Part shown: one piece after another, positions 23,711-33,479 of the stretch
Layout: every line of letters begins with the position of its first letter
How positions within the stretch are numbered: position 1 is the first letter of the stretch
Origin: Bacteroidota bacterium
Lineage (GTDB): Bacteria > Bacteroidota > Bacteroidia > Bacteroidales > SZUA-534
Assembly (NCBI GenBank): GCA_003250355.1
Contig: QKGS01000065.1
Span: 1 to 50,315 of the forward strand
Direction of reading: 5' to 3'
Length of the DNA stretch: 50,315 nucleotides
Position numbers and translations under genes: made by a program
The notes under the pieces: generated by a model
The model's database searches: none
Told to the model about the DNA's origin: nothing
What the model saw: the letters and a program-made list of their open reading frames with translations, nothing else

Positions 23711-24436
23711 TTGGCTAAGGGGTTTTTATCGTTCCATTTTAAAAGAGCTTTAAGTACCGATAAACGCTTTTACGATTTATTGCGCAATATTACAGGTTTA
23801 TATCCGCGCAACGAAGAGCTTTATAAGCTTGCTTTTATTCATAAGTCGGCCTCATTAAAGCTTGAAAATGGTCTTGTGATAAACAATGAGCGTCTTGAAT
23901 TTTTAGGCGATGCTATACTTGATGCAGTAATGGCAGAGTATTTATATTTAAAGTTCCCTGACCAAAAAGAGGGGTTTCTTACCCAAACACGCTCAAAAAT
24001 TGTTAATGGCGACAATTTAGGTCAGTTGGCAATAAAGTTGGGTTTAGACAATCTTATAATATCATATGCCAGTAATTACAATAAAAACAAACATATTCTT
24101 GGCGATGCTTTTGAAGCATTTATAGGTGCACTGTATCTTGATCATGGCTATAAGGCTGTTAAGAAATTTGTATTTAAGCAATTGTTGAAAAAACACATTG
24201 ACTTAATGGAAGTTGTAAGTACTGAAACTAACTTTAAGAGTAAACTTATTGAGTGGGCTCAAAAAGAGAAAAAGAATCTGATTTTCGACACCCGTCCTGA
24301 ACAAACAGGTGGAGCTCCGGAGTTTGTCTCTGATGTTAAAATAGATGAAGAGAGCGTTGCTCATGGTGTAGGACTGTCGAAGAAAGAAGCCGAGCAAAAT
24401 GCCGCCAAAGAAGCTCTCGACGCATTGGATATTTAA
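23711..24436 (+). CDS. rnc: Ribonuclease III
   Basis: 241 residues from a TTG start, 6 bp after fabF; no ATG lies nearby in frame. The catalytic motif NERLEFLGDAILD spans residues 59-71, and the second acidic site is LGDAFEAFIGALYLDHG. The C-terminal double-stranded-RNA-binding domain (about 170-240) ends GVGLSKKEAEQNAAKEALDA. RNase III cuts double-stranded RNA in rRNA processing and mRNA decay. The acpP-fabF-rnc order is widespread in Bacteroidota. Confidence 0.96.
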   Translation: MAKGFLSFHFKRALSTDKRFYDLLRNITGLYPRNEELYKLAFIHKSASLKLENGLVINNERLEFLGDAILDAVMAEYLYLKFPDQKEGFLTQTRSKIVNGDNLGQLAIKLGLDNLIISYASNYNKNKHILGDAFEAFIGALYLDHGYKAVKKFVFKQLLKKHIDLMEVVSTETNFKSKLIEWAQKEKKNLIFDTRPEQTGGAPEFVSDVKIDEESVAHGVGLSKKEAEQNAAKEALDALDI

Positions 24437-24447
24437 ATAATTAACTG

Positions 24448-24873
24448 ATGACAAAACCGGTAAAATTGAAAATAGAGCTGCAGTACGATTTTCTGTTATT
24501 TGGTATTGTGTCATCGGAGCCTGTTTACAGAGTGGCTTGGTTAATTAATGAAGCTTTGCGAATTAATTTATCGGAAGCAGAAAAGCGGAAGCTATACAAC
24601 TCTAAGAAGGAAGTACTACAATTTTTCGATTATTTTATTTCAGAAGAACCCAACGATGAAATATTTGAATTAATTCACAACAAGTGCGAAACAGGGTACT
24701 TGCTTGAGGAACATTCAAAAATCGATTTTTTACTCAAAATTACCCATTCATTAAGTGATGTTTCTAATATTGTTAAAAAACTTAAGCACTTGCAAGGGGT
24801 TACTATGGTTTTTAATATTGATGTAGATACACTTAAATCGAAGAATAGACTTTTTTTCGATGAACAATCTTAG
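24448..24873 (+). CDS. IPExxxVDY family protein
   Basis: 141 residues. The family hallmark IPExxxVDY is present in modified form as LLEEHSKIDFLLKI. The N-terminus KLKIELQYDFLLFGIVSSEP and a late VTMVFNIDVDTLKSKNRLFF fit the family. Function is unknown; the protein is cytosolic and found almost only in Bacteroidota, usually right after rnc and before pyruvate kinase. Here pyk is absent and a convergent tdh follows, so the synteny block has been broken. Confidence 0.75.
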   Translation: MTKPVKLKIELQYDFLLFGIVSSEPVYRVAWLINEALRINLSEAEKRKLYNSKKEVLQFFDYFISEEPNDEIFELIHNKCETGYLLEEHSKIDFLLKITHSLSDVSNIVKKLKHLQGVTMVFNIDVDTLKSKNRLFFDEQS

Positions 24874-24907
24874 TTAGCTCTCACCATGCATGGATTCTAT
24901 ATATAAA

Positions 24908-25930
24908 TCACTCCCAATTTAGAATAATTTTCCCGCAGTTTCCTGTTTCCATAATATCAAATCCCTTTTGAAATTCGTCGATGCTTAATCTGTGAGTTAT
25001 AATTGGCGATATATCAAGGCCTGACATAAGCATTTGCTCCATGTGGTACCATGTTTCGTACATTTCGCGTCCGTAAATACCTTTAATAGTGAGTCCTTTG
25101 AAAATAATTCGGTTCCAGTTTACAGGAGTATCAGCAGGAAGTATTCCCAATTGCGATATTTTACCTGAATTGTACATATGTTCTACCATGAGGTTAAATG
25201 CATCGGGAGAACCGGAACACTCCAGGCCTATGTCAAAACCAATTATGCTAAAATCGTTCATTGCTTTGCGCAAATTGTCGGTTTGGGGGTTTAAAACTTT
25301 TGTAGCACCCATTTTTGATGCCAGGTTAGCCCTGTATTGGTTGATTTCGGTTGCAAAAACATATCGGGCACCTGCAAAGCGGGCTATTGCAATGGCCATA
25401 CTACCTATTAAACCTGAGCCTGTAACCAATATATCTTCACCTATTAGAGGAAATGAGAGTGCGGTGTGTGTGGCATTGCCAAATGGATCCATTATGGCAA
25501 CTATTTCATCGGGGATAGATTTGTTGATTTTCATAACATTAGCAGCCGGAACTTTAACATACTCGGCAAATGCTCCATTTATGTTTACCCCTATACCTAA
25601 CGTGGTTTCACAAATATGCTTTCTGCCTCGACGGCAGTTTCGACAATGACCGCAAGCTATATGCCCTTCGCCGGTAACTCGGTCGCCTTCTTTAAATTCA
25701 GTAACCTCTGAGCCAACCTCAGCAACATGGCCTACATATTCATGACCTATGGTTAAACCAATAGGAATAGTTTGTTGAGCCCACTTATTCCACTTGTATA
25801 TATGAAGGTCAGTGCCACAAATTGCGGTTTTCGATATTTTTATAAGCACATCGTTATGGCCTGTAACAGGTTTGGGAATATCTTGTACCCACAATCCTTT
25901 TTCCGGTTTCGATTTTACGAGTGCTTTCAT
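24908..25930 (-). CDS. tdh: L-threonine 3-dehydrogenase
   Basis: 340 residues, an MDR-family zinc dehydrogenase. The catalytic zinc Cys38 lies in KTAICGTDLHIYKWNKWAQQ, with the partner His-Glu in IGHEYVGHV. The structural zinc site is GHIACGHCRNCRRGRKHIC. The NAD-binding fold begins DILVTGSGLIGSMAIAIARF. The GTDLHIY and NKWAQQTIP sequences separate it from sorbitol dehydrogenases. It oxidises threonine to 2-amino-3-oxobutyrate. The usual partner kbl is not adjacent. The enzyme is cytosolic and appears intact. Confidence 0.93.
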   Translation of the reverse strand: MKALVKSKPEKGLWVQDIPKPVTGHNDVLIKISKTAICGTDLHIYKWNKWAQQTIPIGLTIGHEYVGHVAEVGSEVTEFKEGDRVTGEGHIACGHCRNCRRGRKHICETTLGIGVNINGAFAEYVKVPAANVMKINKSIPDEIVAIMDPFGNATHTALSFPLIGEDILVTGSGLIGSMAIAIARFAGARYVFATEINQYRANLASKMGATKVLNPQTDNLRKAMNDFSIIGFDIGLECSGSPDAFNLMVEHMYNSGKISQLGILPADTPVNWNRIIFKGLTIKGIYGREMYETWYHMEQMLMSGLDISPIITHRLSIDEFQKGFDIMETGNCGKIILNWE

Positions 25931-25974
25931 ACTTTAGTGTCAGGTTATGAAATACTATAAGTCAGATATATTAT

Positions 25975-27333
25975 TTATTCTACAAAGTACTTATAAAACA
26001 ACGGAATTGTCTCTATTCCTTTAAAAAAATTGTGCAGTGGAAAATTCTCATTGGGCGAATGTATAGCATCAGATTTTAGCCCGAATCCCATAAGGATACT
26101 TTTTATCCCGAATATTTTTTCAAATTCGGAAATAATAGGGATACTTGCTCCGCTGCGAACAGGTACGGGTGTTTTTCCGAATATTTGCTCGTAAGCTTTT
26201 TCAGCAGCTTTGTAAGCTTTAGTATTAATGGGGCATACATAACCTTGTCCGCCATGAAGACAATTAACCTTAACTTGTACACTTTCGGGAGCAATAGATT
26301 CGAAATGTTTACAAAACAGCTCACCTATTTTCTTATAATCTTGGTTAGGAACTAGTCGGGTAGATATTTTAGCGAAAGCTTTTGAAGGGAGAACGGTTTT
26401 TGCCCCTTCGCCCATATAGCCGCCCCATATTCCACACACATCGAGTGAAGGGCGAATGCCGGTACGTTCATTGGTCGAATATCCTTTTTCGCCGGTAAGC
26501 TCAGTTACTCCAATGCTTTTTTTGTATTCATTTTCATTGTACGGAGCTTTTGCCATATCGGCTCTTTCACTAGCCGATACCTCAAGTACATTGTTGTAGA
26601 ATTGTGGAATGGTGATATGGCCGTTCTCGTCGGTAAGTGAAGCAATCATTTTTGCCAGTACGTTAATGGGGTTGGCAACAGCACCGCCAAAAATTCCCGA
26701 ATGCAGGTCGTGGTCGGGGCCGGTTACTTCAATATCCCAGTATGCTAATCCGCGCAGCCCTGTTGTAATTGAGGGTATATCTGAAGCTATCATGCTTGTA
26801 TCGGAAACCAATATAACATCAGCTGTTAATAACTCCTTATTTTTTTTACAAAATTCGGGAAGGTTTGGCGAACCTATTTCTTCTTCACCTTCAAGCAAAA
26901 ACTTAACGTTGCATGGCAAAGAGTTTGTTTGAACCATGTATTCAAATGCTTTTACGTGCATGAATGATTGCCCTTTGTCGTCGTCGGCACCGCGTGCAAA
27001 TATTTTACCGTCTCTAATTTGAGGCTCAAATGGCGGCGTAGTCCATAAATCGAATGGTTCGGCGGGCATTACGTCCATATGCCCGTACACAAGTATAGTG
27101 GGAAGCGAATTGTCAATTACTTTTTCGGCATATACTACCGGATTTCCCGGGGTATCCATTATTTCTGACTTGGTGCAACCGGCATTAAGTAGCGCTGTCT
27201 GCATAAATTCAGCAGCGCGAATCATGTCGGGCTTATGCTTGGTTTGCGAGCTTACCGATGGTATTCGTATATAGTCGAATAATTCGTTTAATATTCTTTC
27301 TTTATTGTTGTTTAGGTAGGTTTGAATATCCAT
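25975..27333 (-). CDS. M20-family dipeptidase
   Basis: 452 residues. Zinc ligands and catalytic residues are visible in VYGHMDVMPAEP, ARGADDDKGQ, LEGEEEIGSPNL, a later Asp in ILVSDTSMIASD, and the C-terminal His in LKSDAIHSPNENFPLHNF. The dimerisation domain carries the conserved His in DLHSGIFGGAVANPINVL. Members hydrolyse dipeptides such as carnosine-like substrates or Xaa-dipeptides; the exact substrate is unknown. No signal peptide is present, so it is cytosolic. It lies 44 bp upstream of tdh on the same strand, possibly in one amino-acid-use operon. Confidence 0.92.
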   Translation of the reverse strand: MDIQTYLNNNKERILNELFDYIRIPSVSSQTKHKPDMIRAAEFMQTALLNAGCTKSEIMDTPGNPVVYAEKVIDNSLPTILVYGHMDVMPAEPFDLWTTPPFEPQIRDGKIFARGADDDKGQSFMHVKAFEYMVQTNSLPCNVKFLLEGEEEIGSPNLPEFCKKNKELLTADVILVSDTSMIASDIPSITTGLRGLAYWDIEVTGPDHDLHSGIFGGAVANPINVLAKMIASLTDENGHITIPQFYNNVLEVSASERADMAKAPYNENEYKKSIGVTELTGEKGYSTNERTGIRPSLDVCGIWGGYMGEGAKTVLPSKAFAKISTRLVPNQDYKKIGELFCKHFESIAPESVQVKVNCLHGGQGYVCPINTKAYKAAEKAYEQIFGKTPVPVRSGASIPIISEFEKIFGIKSILMGFGLKSDAIHSPNENFPLHNFFKGIETIPLFYKYFVE

Positions 27334-27474
27334 ATATTTATTTTTTAAGCCATTATGGTGTTAAAAGTAATAAATTCATTTACTAAACCATATGTTTTTT
27401 GGCAATACACTCATGTTGGCAACAAGTGTGGAAGAGCCCCGAATAAACTGTAAGTATCCTATTAATAAATGTGT

Positions 27475-27482
27475 TAAATTTG
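27475..27482 (+). promoter_or_regulatory. -7 box upstream of the AlbA_2/ATPase gene
   Basis: TAAATTTG matches TAnnTTTG and ends 18 bp before the ATG at 27501. No matching -33 TTTG is evident. Confidence 0.4.
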
Positions 27483-27500
27483 ACAACAAAACTGAAATGA

Positions 27501-28946
27501 ATGAATAAAACACAATTAATAGAGCTTGTAACTGAATTAACCAAGCAACCTAGTGAAAGTGAATGGGTTGAATTTAAATTGAATTTTCATTCAGCCGAAG
27601 AAATTGGGTAGCGTATTTCTGCCTTATCAAATGGTGTATGTATTCATAACCAGCCATTTGGCTATCTGGTATTTGGCGTTGAAGACAACACTCATTTAAT
27701 AAAAGGAACAACATTTAACGCAAAATTACACAAAAAGGGTAATGAAGATTTAGAACATTGGTTGGCGACACGTTTGAACCCGAGAATAGATTTTTCAGTT
27801 TTTGAATTTGATTATGATGAACTGCGACATATTTCAATTTACATAATACCTGCAACTAAAAGTCAGCCAGTTGAGTTTTTACATCAAGCATATATTCGGG
27901 TTAATACAATTACGAGAAAATTAAATAATTTCCCAGAGAAACAAGCAAAGATTTGGAAAAAGGACATCATTCCATTTGAAAAGGAAATCGCAAAAGATAA
28001 TCTAAATGCCTCCGACATCACTAAATATTTGAGCACAGAAACTTATTTTGATTTAATTAAAATACCATATCCATCAACACAACAAGGGGTTATTGATAAA
28101 TTTATAGAAGAAAGATTAGTCGTTAAAAGTAAAGGGTATGCAATTACTAAATTAGGTGCGATTCTTTTTGCTAAACAATTAAAGGATTTTGAAGCAATTG
28201 AACGAAAATCTGTTAGGGTAATTGTCTATAAAGGAAAAAACAAAGTAGAAACTCAAAGAGAGCAAATTGGAACAAAGGGGTATGCTTTAGGATTTGAAGG
28301 ATTAGTGGATTGGATTAATAGTCAACTTCCTGCCAATGAGGAAATAGGGAAGGCATTACGAAAAGAAACAAGAATGTACCCTGAAATTGCAATAAGAGAA
28401 TTAGTTGCCAATTCACTTATTCATCAAGACTTAACAGAAAAAGGGTTTCCAATGATTGATGTATTCACAGATAGAATAGAAATTTCAAATCCAGGTACAC
28501 CTGTTGTTACTCCTGAAAGATTTATTGACGCATATCTATCCCGAAATGAAAAATTAGCTGATTTAATGAGAAGACTTGGTTTCTGTGAGGAAAAAGGTAG
28601 TGGTTTAGACAAAGTAATATTTTATAATGAACTCTATCAATTACCAGCTATAAATGTAATTGTAGCTGAAAATAGAACCAAAGTGTGCATGTATAGTTAT
28701 AAACCATTAAATAACTTAGATAAAAAGGATAAAATAAGAGTATGCTATCAGCATGCTTGTTTGAAATATGTTTCAAATGAAAAAATGACAAATCAATCAC
28801 TTCGTGATAGGTTTAAGATAGAAGACCAAAATGCAGCAATTGCATCAAGAATTATTCGTGACTCATTGGAGGAAGGAGTTATTAAAGAAGATGACCCTGA
28901 AAGTAAATCTAGAAAATATGCTAGTTATATACCAATATGGGCATAA
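27501..28946 (+). pseudogene. AlbA_2 (Schlafen-like)/HATPase regulator interrupted by a nonsense codon
   Basis: 482 codons from the ATG at 27501, with an in-frame TAG at 27609 (codon 37). The AlbA_2 domain is recognisable on both sides: ESEWVEFKLNFHSAEEIG, stop, RISALSNGVCIHNQPFGYLV, FGVEDNTHLIKG. The middle has RELVANSLIHQDLTEKGFPM and RIEISNPG from the HATPase_c_4 domain and EEKGSGLDKVI. The end has a winged-helix stretch (NQSLRDRFKIEDQNAAIASR). Such proteins are putative transcriptional regulators and often occur in mobile or defence islands. A downstream GTG or TTG start would give a protein without most of AlbA_2. The break is one base change, so decay is recent or due to sequence error. 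Confidence 0.85.
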
Positions 28947-29038
28947 AATCTTATTTGATGGTTATTTGATAAGGAATATAAGTGTGTATGATAAAATGCT
29001 GAATATCAGTAAAATCTTATTTGATGGTTATTTGATAA
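28944..29038. repeat. Two exact 29-bp direct repeats, 66 bp apart
   Basis: 28944-28972 and 29010-29038 are identical over 29 bases (both contain CTTATTTGATGGTTATTTGA). The first copy includes the stop codon of the AlbA_2 gene. The 37 bp between them is unique. This looks like a local duplication of the gene's 3' end. Confidence 0.92.
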
Positions 29039-29209
29039 AAACAAAACACCCGTTGCCAACACGCGGTCATAAAACATTGGGGGTGAAGTGGTTGTTTGAG
29101 CCTAGGCACTCGCATCAAAGTTCGTTGTATCTTGATAGTGAAGTAGTTCCGAAATCACCAACGTTTCATGCCGTCATTGTCAGAAAATATTATTGCAAAA
29201 ACAACGAAC

Positions 29210-30049
29210 TTAAAATGCGGCTAAAAAACCTTTAAGGTTCTGTGATGTTTCAAGTCCGAGTTTTTTTCGCAAACGCGACCGCGATACTTTAACGCTTTCG
29301 GGGGTAACATTTAATACTGAAGATATTTCTTTTATATCGAGGCCTAACCGTATAAGTGAGCATAGCCTTATTTCGCTGCCGGTAAGGCCTGTGATGTACG
29401 AAGTAAGGTTTTTTTCAAAATTAGGGTGTAGCTTATTTGATGTTATATCGAAGCGTGCTGTTTTGTTGGCAGCTTGCAGTTCATCAATCTCTTTTTTTAA
29501 TTGAATGGCAAGTTGGCGGGCTGTAAAGTTTTCAAAGCTTATGGCATCGTATAAGGTTGTAAGTTTTTTTGAAACCGACTCTATAATATTTTGTGATTGC
29601 AGTATCGATAAATCTTTCTTTGTCAGCTCTTCGTGTGTTATGGTAATTATAGCCTCCCTAGAGTTTATTTTATCGAGAAACTGATGCGTTCGCTCTGCAA
29701 GGCTTGCAATATTATTGAGAGGTTTTTTCATAAGGCTAAAAGAACCTGCTTCTATCGATTGTGCAAAATAATCGGGTGTTATGTCGTGGGGGCAGGTCAT
29801 AACTGTAAGTACATCGAGTTTAATGGCTTTTTCCTTAAAAAGCGATATAAGTTCCAACCCTGTCATATCGGGCAGTTCCCAGTCGATAATTATAAATTTT
29901 GGAGAGCATTTATTTATTATTTCTATTGCTTTGAATCCGTAGTTTGCTCTCAATATTGAATAGTTGGAATGTTTTTTAATTTCATCGCAAAATGAATCAT
30001 AATATTCCGGATAGGAATCGACAATAAGTATTTCGCAAAGATTTTTCAT
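29210..30049 (-). CDS. Response regulator with LuxR-like HTH, orphan
   Basis: 279 residues from the ATG at 30049; an in-frame start 17 codons upstream is less likely. The receiver domain (1-125) has the phospho-acceptor Asp56 in FIIIDWELPDMTG and the Lys in SLMKKPL, but the usual acidic pair is reduced to one Asp (ILIVDSYPE). A linker and coiled region (about 130-215) leads to a LuxR/sigma-4-type HTH (about 217-279): TGSEIRLCSLIRLGLDIKEI, SSVLNVTPESVKVSRSRLRK. It is probably a phosphorylation-dependent transcription factor. No sensor kinase gene is adjacent, so its partner is elsewhere. Confidence 0.88.
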   Translation of the reverse strand: MKNLCEILIVDSYPEYYDSFCDEIKKHSNYSILRANYGFKAIEIINKCSPKFIIIDWELPDMTGLELISLFKEKAIKLDVLTVMTCPHDITPDYFAQSIEAGSFSLMKKPLNNIASLAERTHQFLDKINSREAIITITHEELTKKDLSILQSQNIIESVSKKLTTLYDAISFENFTARQLAIQLKKEIDELQAANKTARFDITSNKLHPNFEKNLTSYITGLTGSEIRLCSLIRLGLDIKEISSVLNVTPESVKVSRSRLRKKLGLETSQNLKGFLAAF

Positions 30050-30256
30050 AACCCTCGATTTTAAAATCTTTATATTTTGCTGACAAACAGTATTATGCAA
30101 TATTGCAATTATATAAAATCTATTTCAAAGGGCTGCGTTTGTTTTGATAAAAAACGTGATTTATGTCATATTATTATAAAAAGTATTGTTTTTTAGTTTT
30201 ACATTTTCCTTTATAGCTTGTTTTAATTAGCTTCGCAAAAAAAATTTATTGTTATA

Positions 30257-30961
30257 GTGAAGCAACATATATTATTTATTCTTTTTGTTGTAATATCCAC
30301 AACGGTGTTTGGACAAATATCGGTGGGATATCGTCATGGGTATGGAGCTCATAGCATAAAGCTTGAGCCGGAATCGCTAACTTTTGGTGTAAGTGAGATT
30401 AACCAAATGAATTATGGTTTGGTGTTTTGCTACAACAATGAGAATAATTCGGGATTTCAGATAGAATTAAACTATGCACCCAAAGGGTGGATTGAATACC
30501 ACCAAACAATAGCCGAGGCGTATTATAAAAGGGTTATAAATTATGTTGAAGTTCCGGTGTTTGGCCATTGGGAAATAGGCAAAAAGAGATTTCGTGTAAT
30601 AATTGATGCCGGCCCTTATTTGGCATTTAAGGTCAACGAGGTTATAGAATCGCAGGGATACGACAACATAATGGAGCTAAGTACATTTAAGCACTATACT
30701 ATGCCTTCGCGCGATGCCGGATTTGGAATTAAGTTTGCAACCGGTGCAAAGTATAATTTTACCGAAAGGTTTGGTATTTTCATAGAGGCACGAACCGATT
30801 TGCAACTAGCCGGGAGTAGTGATATATTTGCGGGTAAGCCTAATGGCATTGGTGCTTCGCGCCTTAAAGAAACCGGCGGAGTATTTGGTGTGCTGTGGCA
30901 CATAAAACCACAGGCAACTAAAGCTGAAGTAAAGCGGTATGTGCCTAAAGAAGATTTGTAA
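30257..30961 (+). CDS. Outer-membrane beta-barrel (porin-family) protein
   Basis: 234 residues from a GTG. The signal peptide MKQHILFILFVVISTTVFG ends before QISVGYRHGYG. Amphipathic strands alternate through the protein (NYGLVFCYNNENNSGFQIEL, YVEVPVFGHWEIGKKRFRVI, IDAGPYLAFKV) and fit the OMP_b-brl_2 (PorT-like) fold, similar in type to the broken barrel gene at 5588-6486. The C-terminus has a Lys-rich tail. The substrate or role is unknown. It ends immediately before the convergent priA stop codon. Confidence 0.82.
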   Translation: MKQHILFILFVVISTTVFGQISVGYRHGYGAHSIKLEPESLTFGVSEINQMNYGLVFCYNNENNSGFQIELNYAPKGWIEYHQTIAEAYYKRVINYVEVPVFGHWEIGKKRFRVIIDAGPYLAFKVNEVIESQGYDNIMELSTFKHYTMPSRDAGFGIKFATGAKYNFTERFGIFIEARTDLQLAGSSDIFAGKPNGIGASRLKETGGVFGVLWHIKPQATKAEVKRYVPKEDL

Positions 30962-33430
30962 CTACATTGGGTCTACGTCGAAAATAATTTGAACCGATTT
31001 ATAATTATCGTTTTGGTTTAATAACTCAGCTTTTTTACGTATTGTGTTTTTTATATCGGTCAAATCTTGAGTACGGCTTAGTTTTACAAGTGTATGTTTA
31101 ATATACAGGTTTTGAACTTTCATAATTACGGGGTTTGTAGGCCCAAGTACTTTTATTCCCTCTATTTCTTTAATATTGTTAGCAAATAATATTGCAGCAC
31201 TGTTGAGAGTGTTACTATGGCGATGCTTCATTATTATTTTTATTAGTCGGCTGTAAGGCGGGTAAAAGAATTGTTTGCGTTCGTTAAGCTGCTGGCTGTA
31301 CATAAGGTCGAACCGGTTGTGCTTAACCTGCATTATTATTTTATGCTCGGGGTAGTATGTTTGTATTACAACCGTTCCTTGTTTGTCTCTGCGTCCGGCA
31401 CGCCCTGCTACTTGTGCCATAAGCTGGTAGCTGCGCTCAAATGCTCTAAAATCGGGGTAGCCCAGCATACTGTCGGCATTGAGTATCCCTACAACTTTCA
31501 CGTGGTCAAAGTCGAGCCCCTTGGATACCATTTGTGTTCCAATAAGTATATCGAGTTCGTGATTTTGGAAGTCGCTGATTATTTTCTCGTGTCCGTGTTT
31601 CCCTTTGGCGGTATCTAAATCGAGGCGGCCTACTCTTGCATTTCGGAATATTAGTGATATTTCATCTTCTATTTTTTCGGTTCCAAAGCCCTTGGTTTCA
31701 ATATCGGCTTGTTTGCATTGCGGACAGTGAATAATATTATTAATACTGAATCCGCAATAGTGGCATACAAGTTTGTTTATCGCTTTGTGGTATGTAAGAC
31801 TTACGTCGCAGGCTTTGCATTTTGGTATCCATCCGCAGCTATTACATTCTATAAATGGTGAAAAACCTCTGCGGTTCTGAAATAGTATCACCTGCTCGTT
31901 ATTAGCCAAAGCGGTATCAATTTGTTTGATTAACTGAGGCGAAAAGTGCGATACCATTTGTTTCTTTTTTCTTGCACGTAATGTATCGGCTATCTCTATT
32001 TGGGGTAGCTGAATGTTTTTAAATCGATGATGTAGTTCGGCAAGGCCATAACGGCCTGTTTGTGCATTGTAATAGCTCTCAATAGATGGTGTTGCCGAAC
32101 CAAGCAGGGTATTGCCTTTGTGCATTAGGGCAAGTACTATTGCCATATCGCGGGCATTGTATCGTGGCGAGGGGTCGAATTGTTTATAGGTATTTTCGTG
32201 TTCTTCGTCGACTATAACAAGGCCAAGGTTCGAGAAAGGTAAAAATACCGACGACCGTACACCCAGTATTATTTTGTATGTATTTTCATTGTTCTGCAAC
32301 AGGTTTCGATATATTTCAACCCGTTCGGCATCGGAAAATTTTGAATGATACACCCCTATCTTATTTCCAAATACCTTTTGCAGCCTGTGTATAATTTGTG
32401 ATGTTAAAGCTATTTCGGGCAATAAGTACAGCACCTGACGACCTTCGTTTATGGTTCTTTCTATTAAGTGTATATACAACTCTGTTTTGCCGCTCGATGT
32501 AACTCCATGAAGCAGTACTGTGTCTTTATGTTTAAATTGTTCTATTATGCTGTTATAGGCATTTTGCTGATGTTCGTTTAGTTGGTGTGCCGGTATGGTT
32601 GTAAACTTATTATTGATATTCAGGCGCGATATGTCGCCGGTAAATTCTTCTAGTACACTTTTTTCAATTAACCCCTTTACAGCTGCATTTGTAAGGCTGT
32701 GTTGCTTTAAAAAGTCGTGTTTGTTGATGCCGTTGGTATCGAAAATATTGTTTTGGAGTGTACTAATAAACAGAGTAAGCAACTGTTGTTGTTTTACGGC
32801 ATTTTTAAGTGAATCGAGAATTAGGTTTAGCTGTATTTCGGTGGTAACGGAACTATGAATGCGTAACCGTTTTTCTGTTTTAGGTTTATAGCCTGTTTTT
32901 ACTTGCTCCTGAACTATGGCGGCATTGTTATCGAGTAGCTCTTTAATAACTGTTACCGGGTTTGCGGGCATGGTTATTTTGGCTATATCATTTGCGGTAA
33001 GCGATATGTTATTTTCAAGTGCATAATATACCATACGGCCATTTTCCGAAAGGTGGTGTATATGTTCGTAATTGAGTGTCGGCAATATTTTTGTTTCGCT
33101 CTCGATACGTAATCCCGACGGCAGGGCAGCTTTGAAAAAATCGCCCATGGGGCACATATAATAATTGGCACTCCAGCTCCACATTCTTAGTTGAAATTGA
33201 TTAATAATGGGTTCAGAGTCAAGAATATCGAGTATTTGTTTTACCTCAAAATGTTCGGGTTTGTTGTTGTGAGTTTGAAATACTACGCCGGTATATATTC
33301 TTTTTTTGCCAAACTGTATAAGTACACGACTGCCAACATAACATTGCATTTGCATATGCCGGGGTATTGAGTATGTATACTTGTCGGCAAGTGGCATAGG
33401 CAGTAATATGTCGGCGTAAGAGTGTGTCAT
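30962..33430 (-). CDS. priA: Primosomal protein N' (replication restart helicase)
   Basis: 822 residues. The N-terminal 3'-binding domain starts YADILLPMPLADKYTYSIPR. The helicase Walker A is LLHGVTSSGKTELYIHL, motif II is VDEEHENTYK, and GSATPSIESY is motif III. The zinc-binding Cys cluster is seen in CNSCGWIPKCKACD, CHYCGF and CPQCKQ. Motif V/VI are IGTQMVSKGLDFDHV and QVAGRAGR. PriA recognises stalled or recombined forks and loads DnaB. It is a 3'-5' helicase and appears complete. It is monocistronic. Confidence 0.97.
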   Translation of the reverse strand: MTHSYADILLPMPLADKYTYSIPRHMQMQCYVGSRVLIQFGKKRIYTGVVFQTHNNKPEHFEVKQILDILDSEPIINQFQLRMWSWSANYYMCPMGDFFKAALPSGLRIESETKILPTLNYEHIHHLSENGRMVYYALENNISLTANDIAKITMPANPVTVIKELLDNNAAIVQEQVKTGYKPKTEKRLRIHSSVTTEIQLNLILDSLKNAVKQQQLLTLFISTLQNNIFDTNGINKHDFLKQHSLTNAAVKGLIEKSVLEEFTGDISRLNINNKFTTIPAHQLNEHQQNAYNSIIEQFKHKDTVLLHGVTSSGKTELYIHLIERTINEGRQVLYLLPEIALTSQIIHRLQKVFGNKIGVYHSKFSDAERVEIYRNLLQNNENTYKIILGVRSSVFLPFSNLGLVIVDEEHENTYKQFDPSPRYNARDMAIVLALMHKGNTLLGSATPSIESYYNAQTGRYGLAELHHRFKNIQLPQIEIADTLRARKKKQMVSHFSPQLIKQIDTALANNEQVILFQNRRGFSPFIECNSCGWIPKCKACDVSLTYHKAINKLVCHYCGFSINNIIHCPQCKQADIETKGFGTEKIEDEISLIFRNARVGRLDLDTAKGKHGHEKIISDFQNHELDILIGTQMVSKGLDFDHVKVVGILNADSMLGYPDFRAFERSYQLMAQVAGRAGRRDKQGTVVIQTYYPEHKIIMQVKHNRFDLMYSQQLNERKQFFYPPYSRLIKIIMKHRHSNTLNSAAILFANNIKEIEGIKVLGPTNPVIMKVQNLYIKHTLVKLSRTQDLTDIKNTIRKKAELLNQNDNYKSVQIIFDVDPM

Positions 33431-33479
33431 TTGTGAATTGTTAGCCGGGCAAATATAATATAATGGCTTAAAGAATGGA

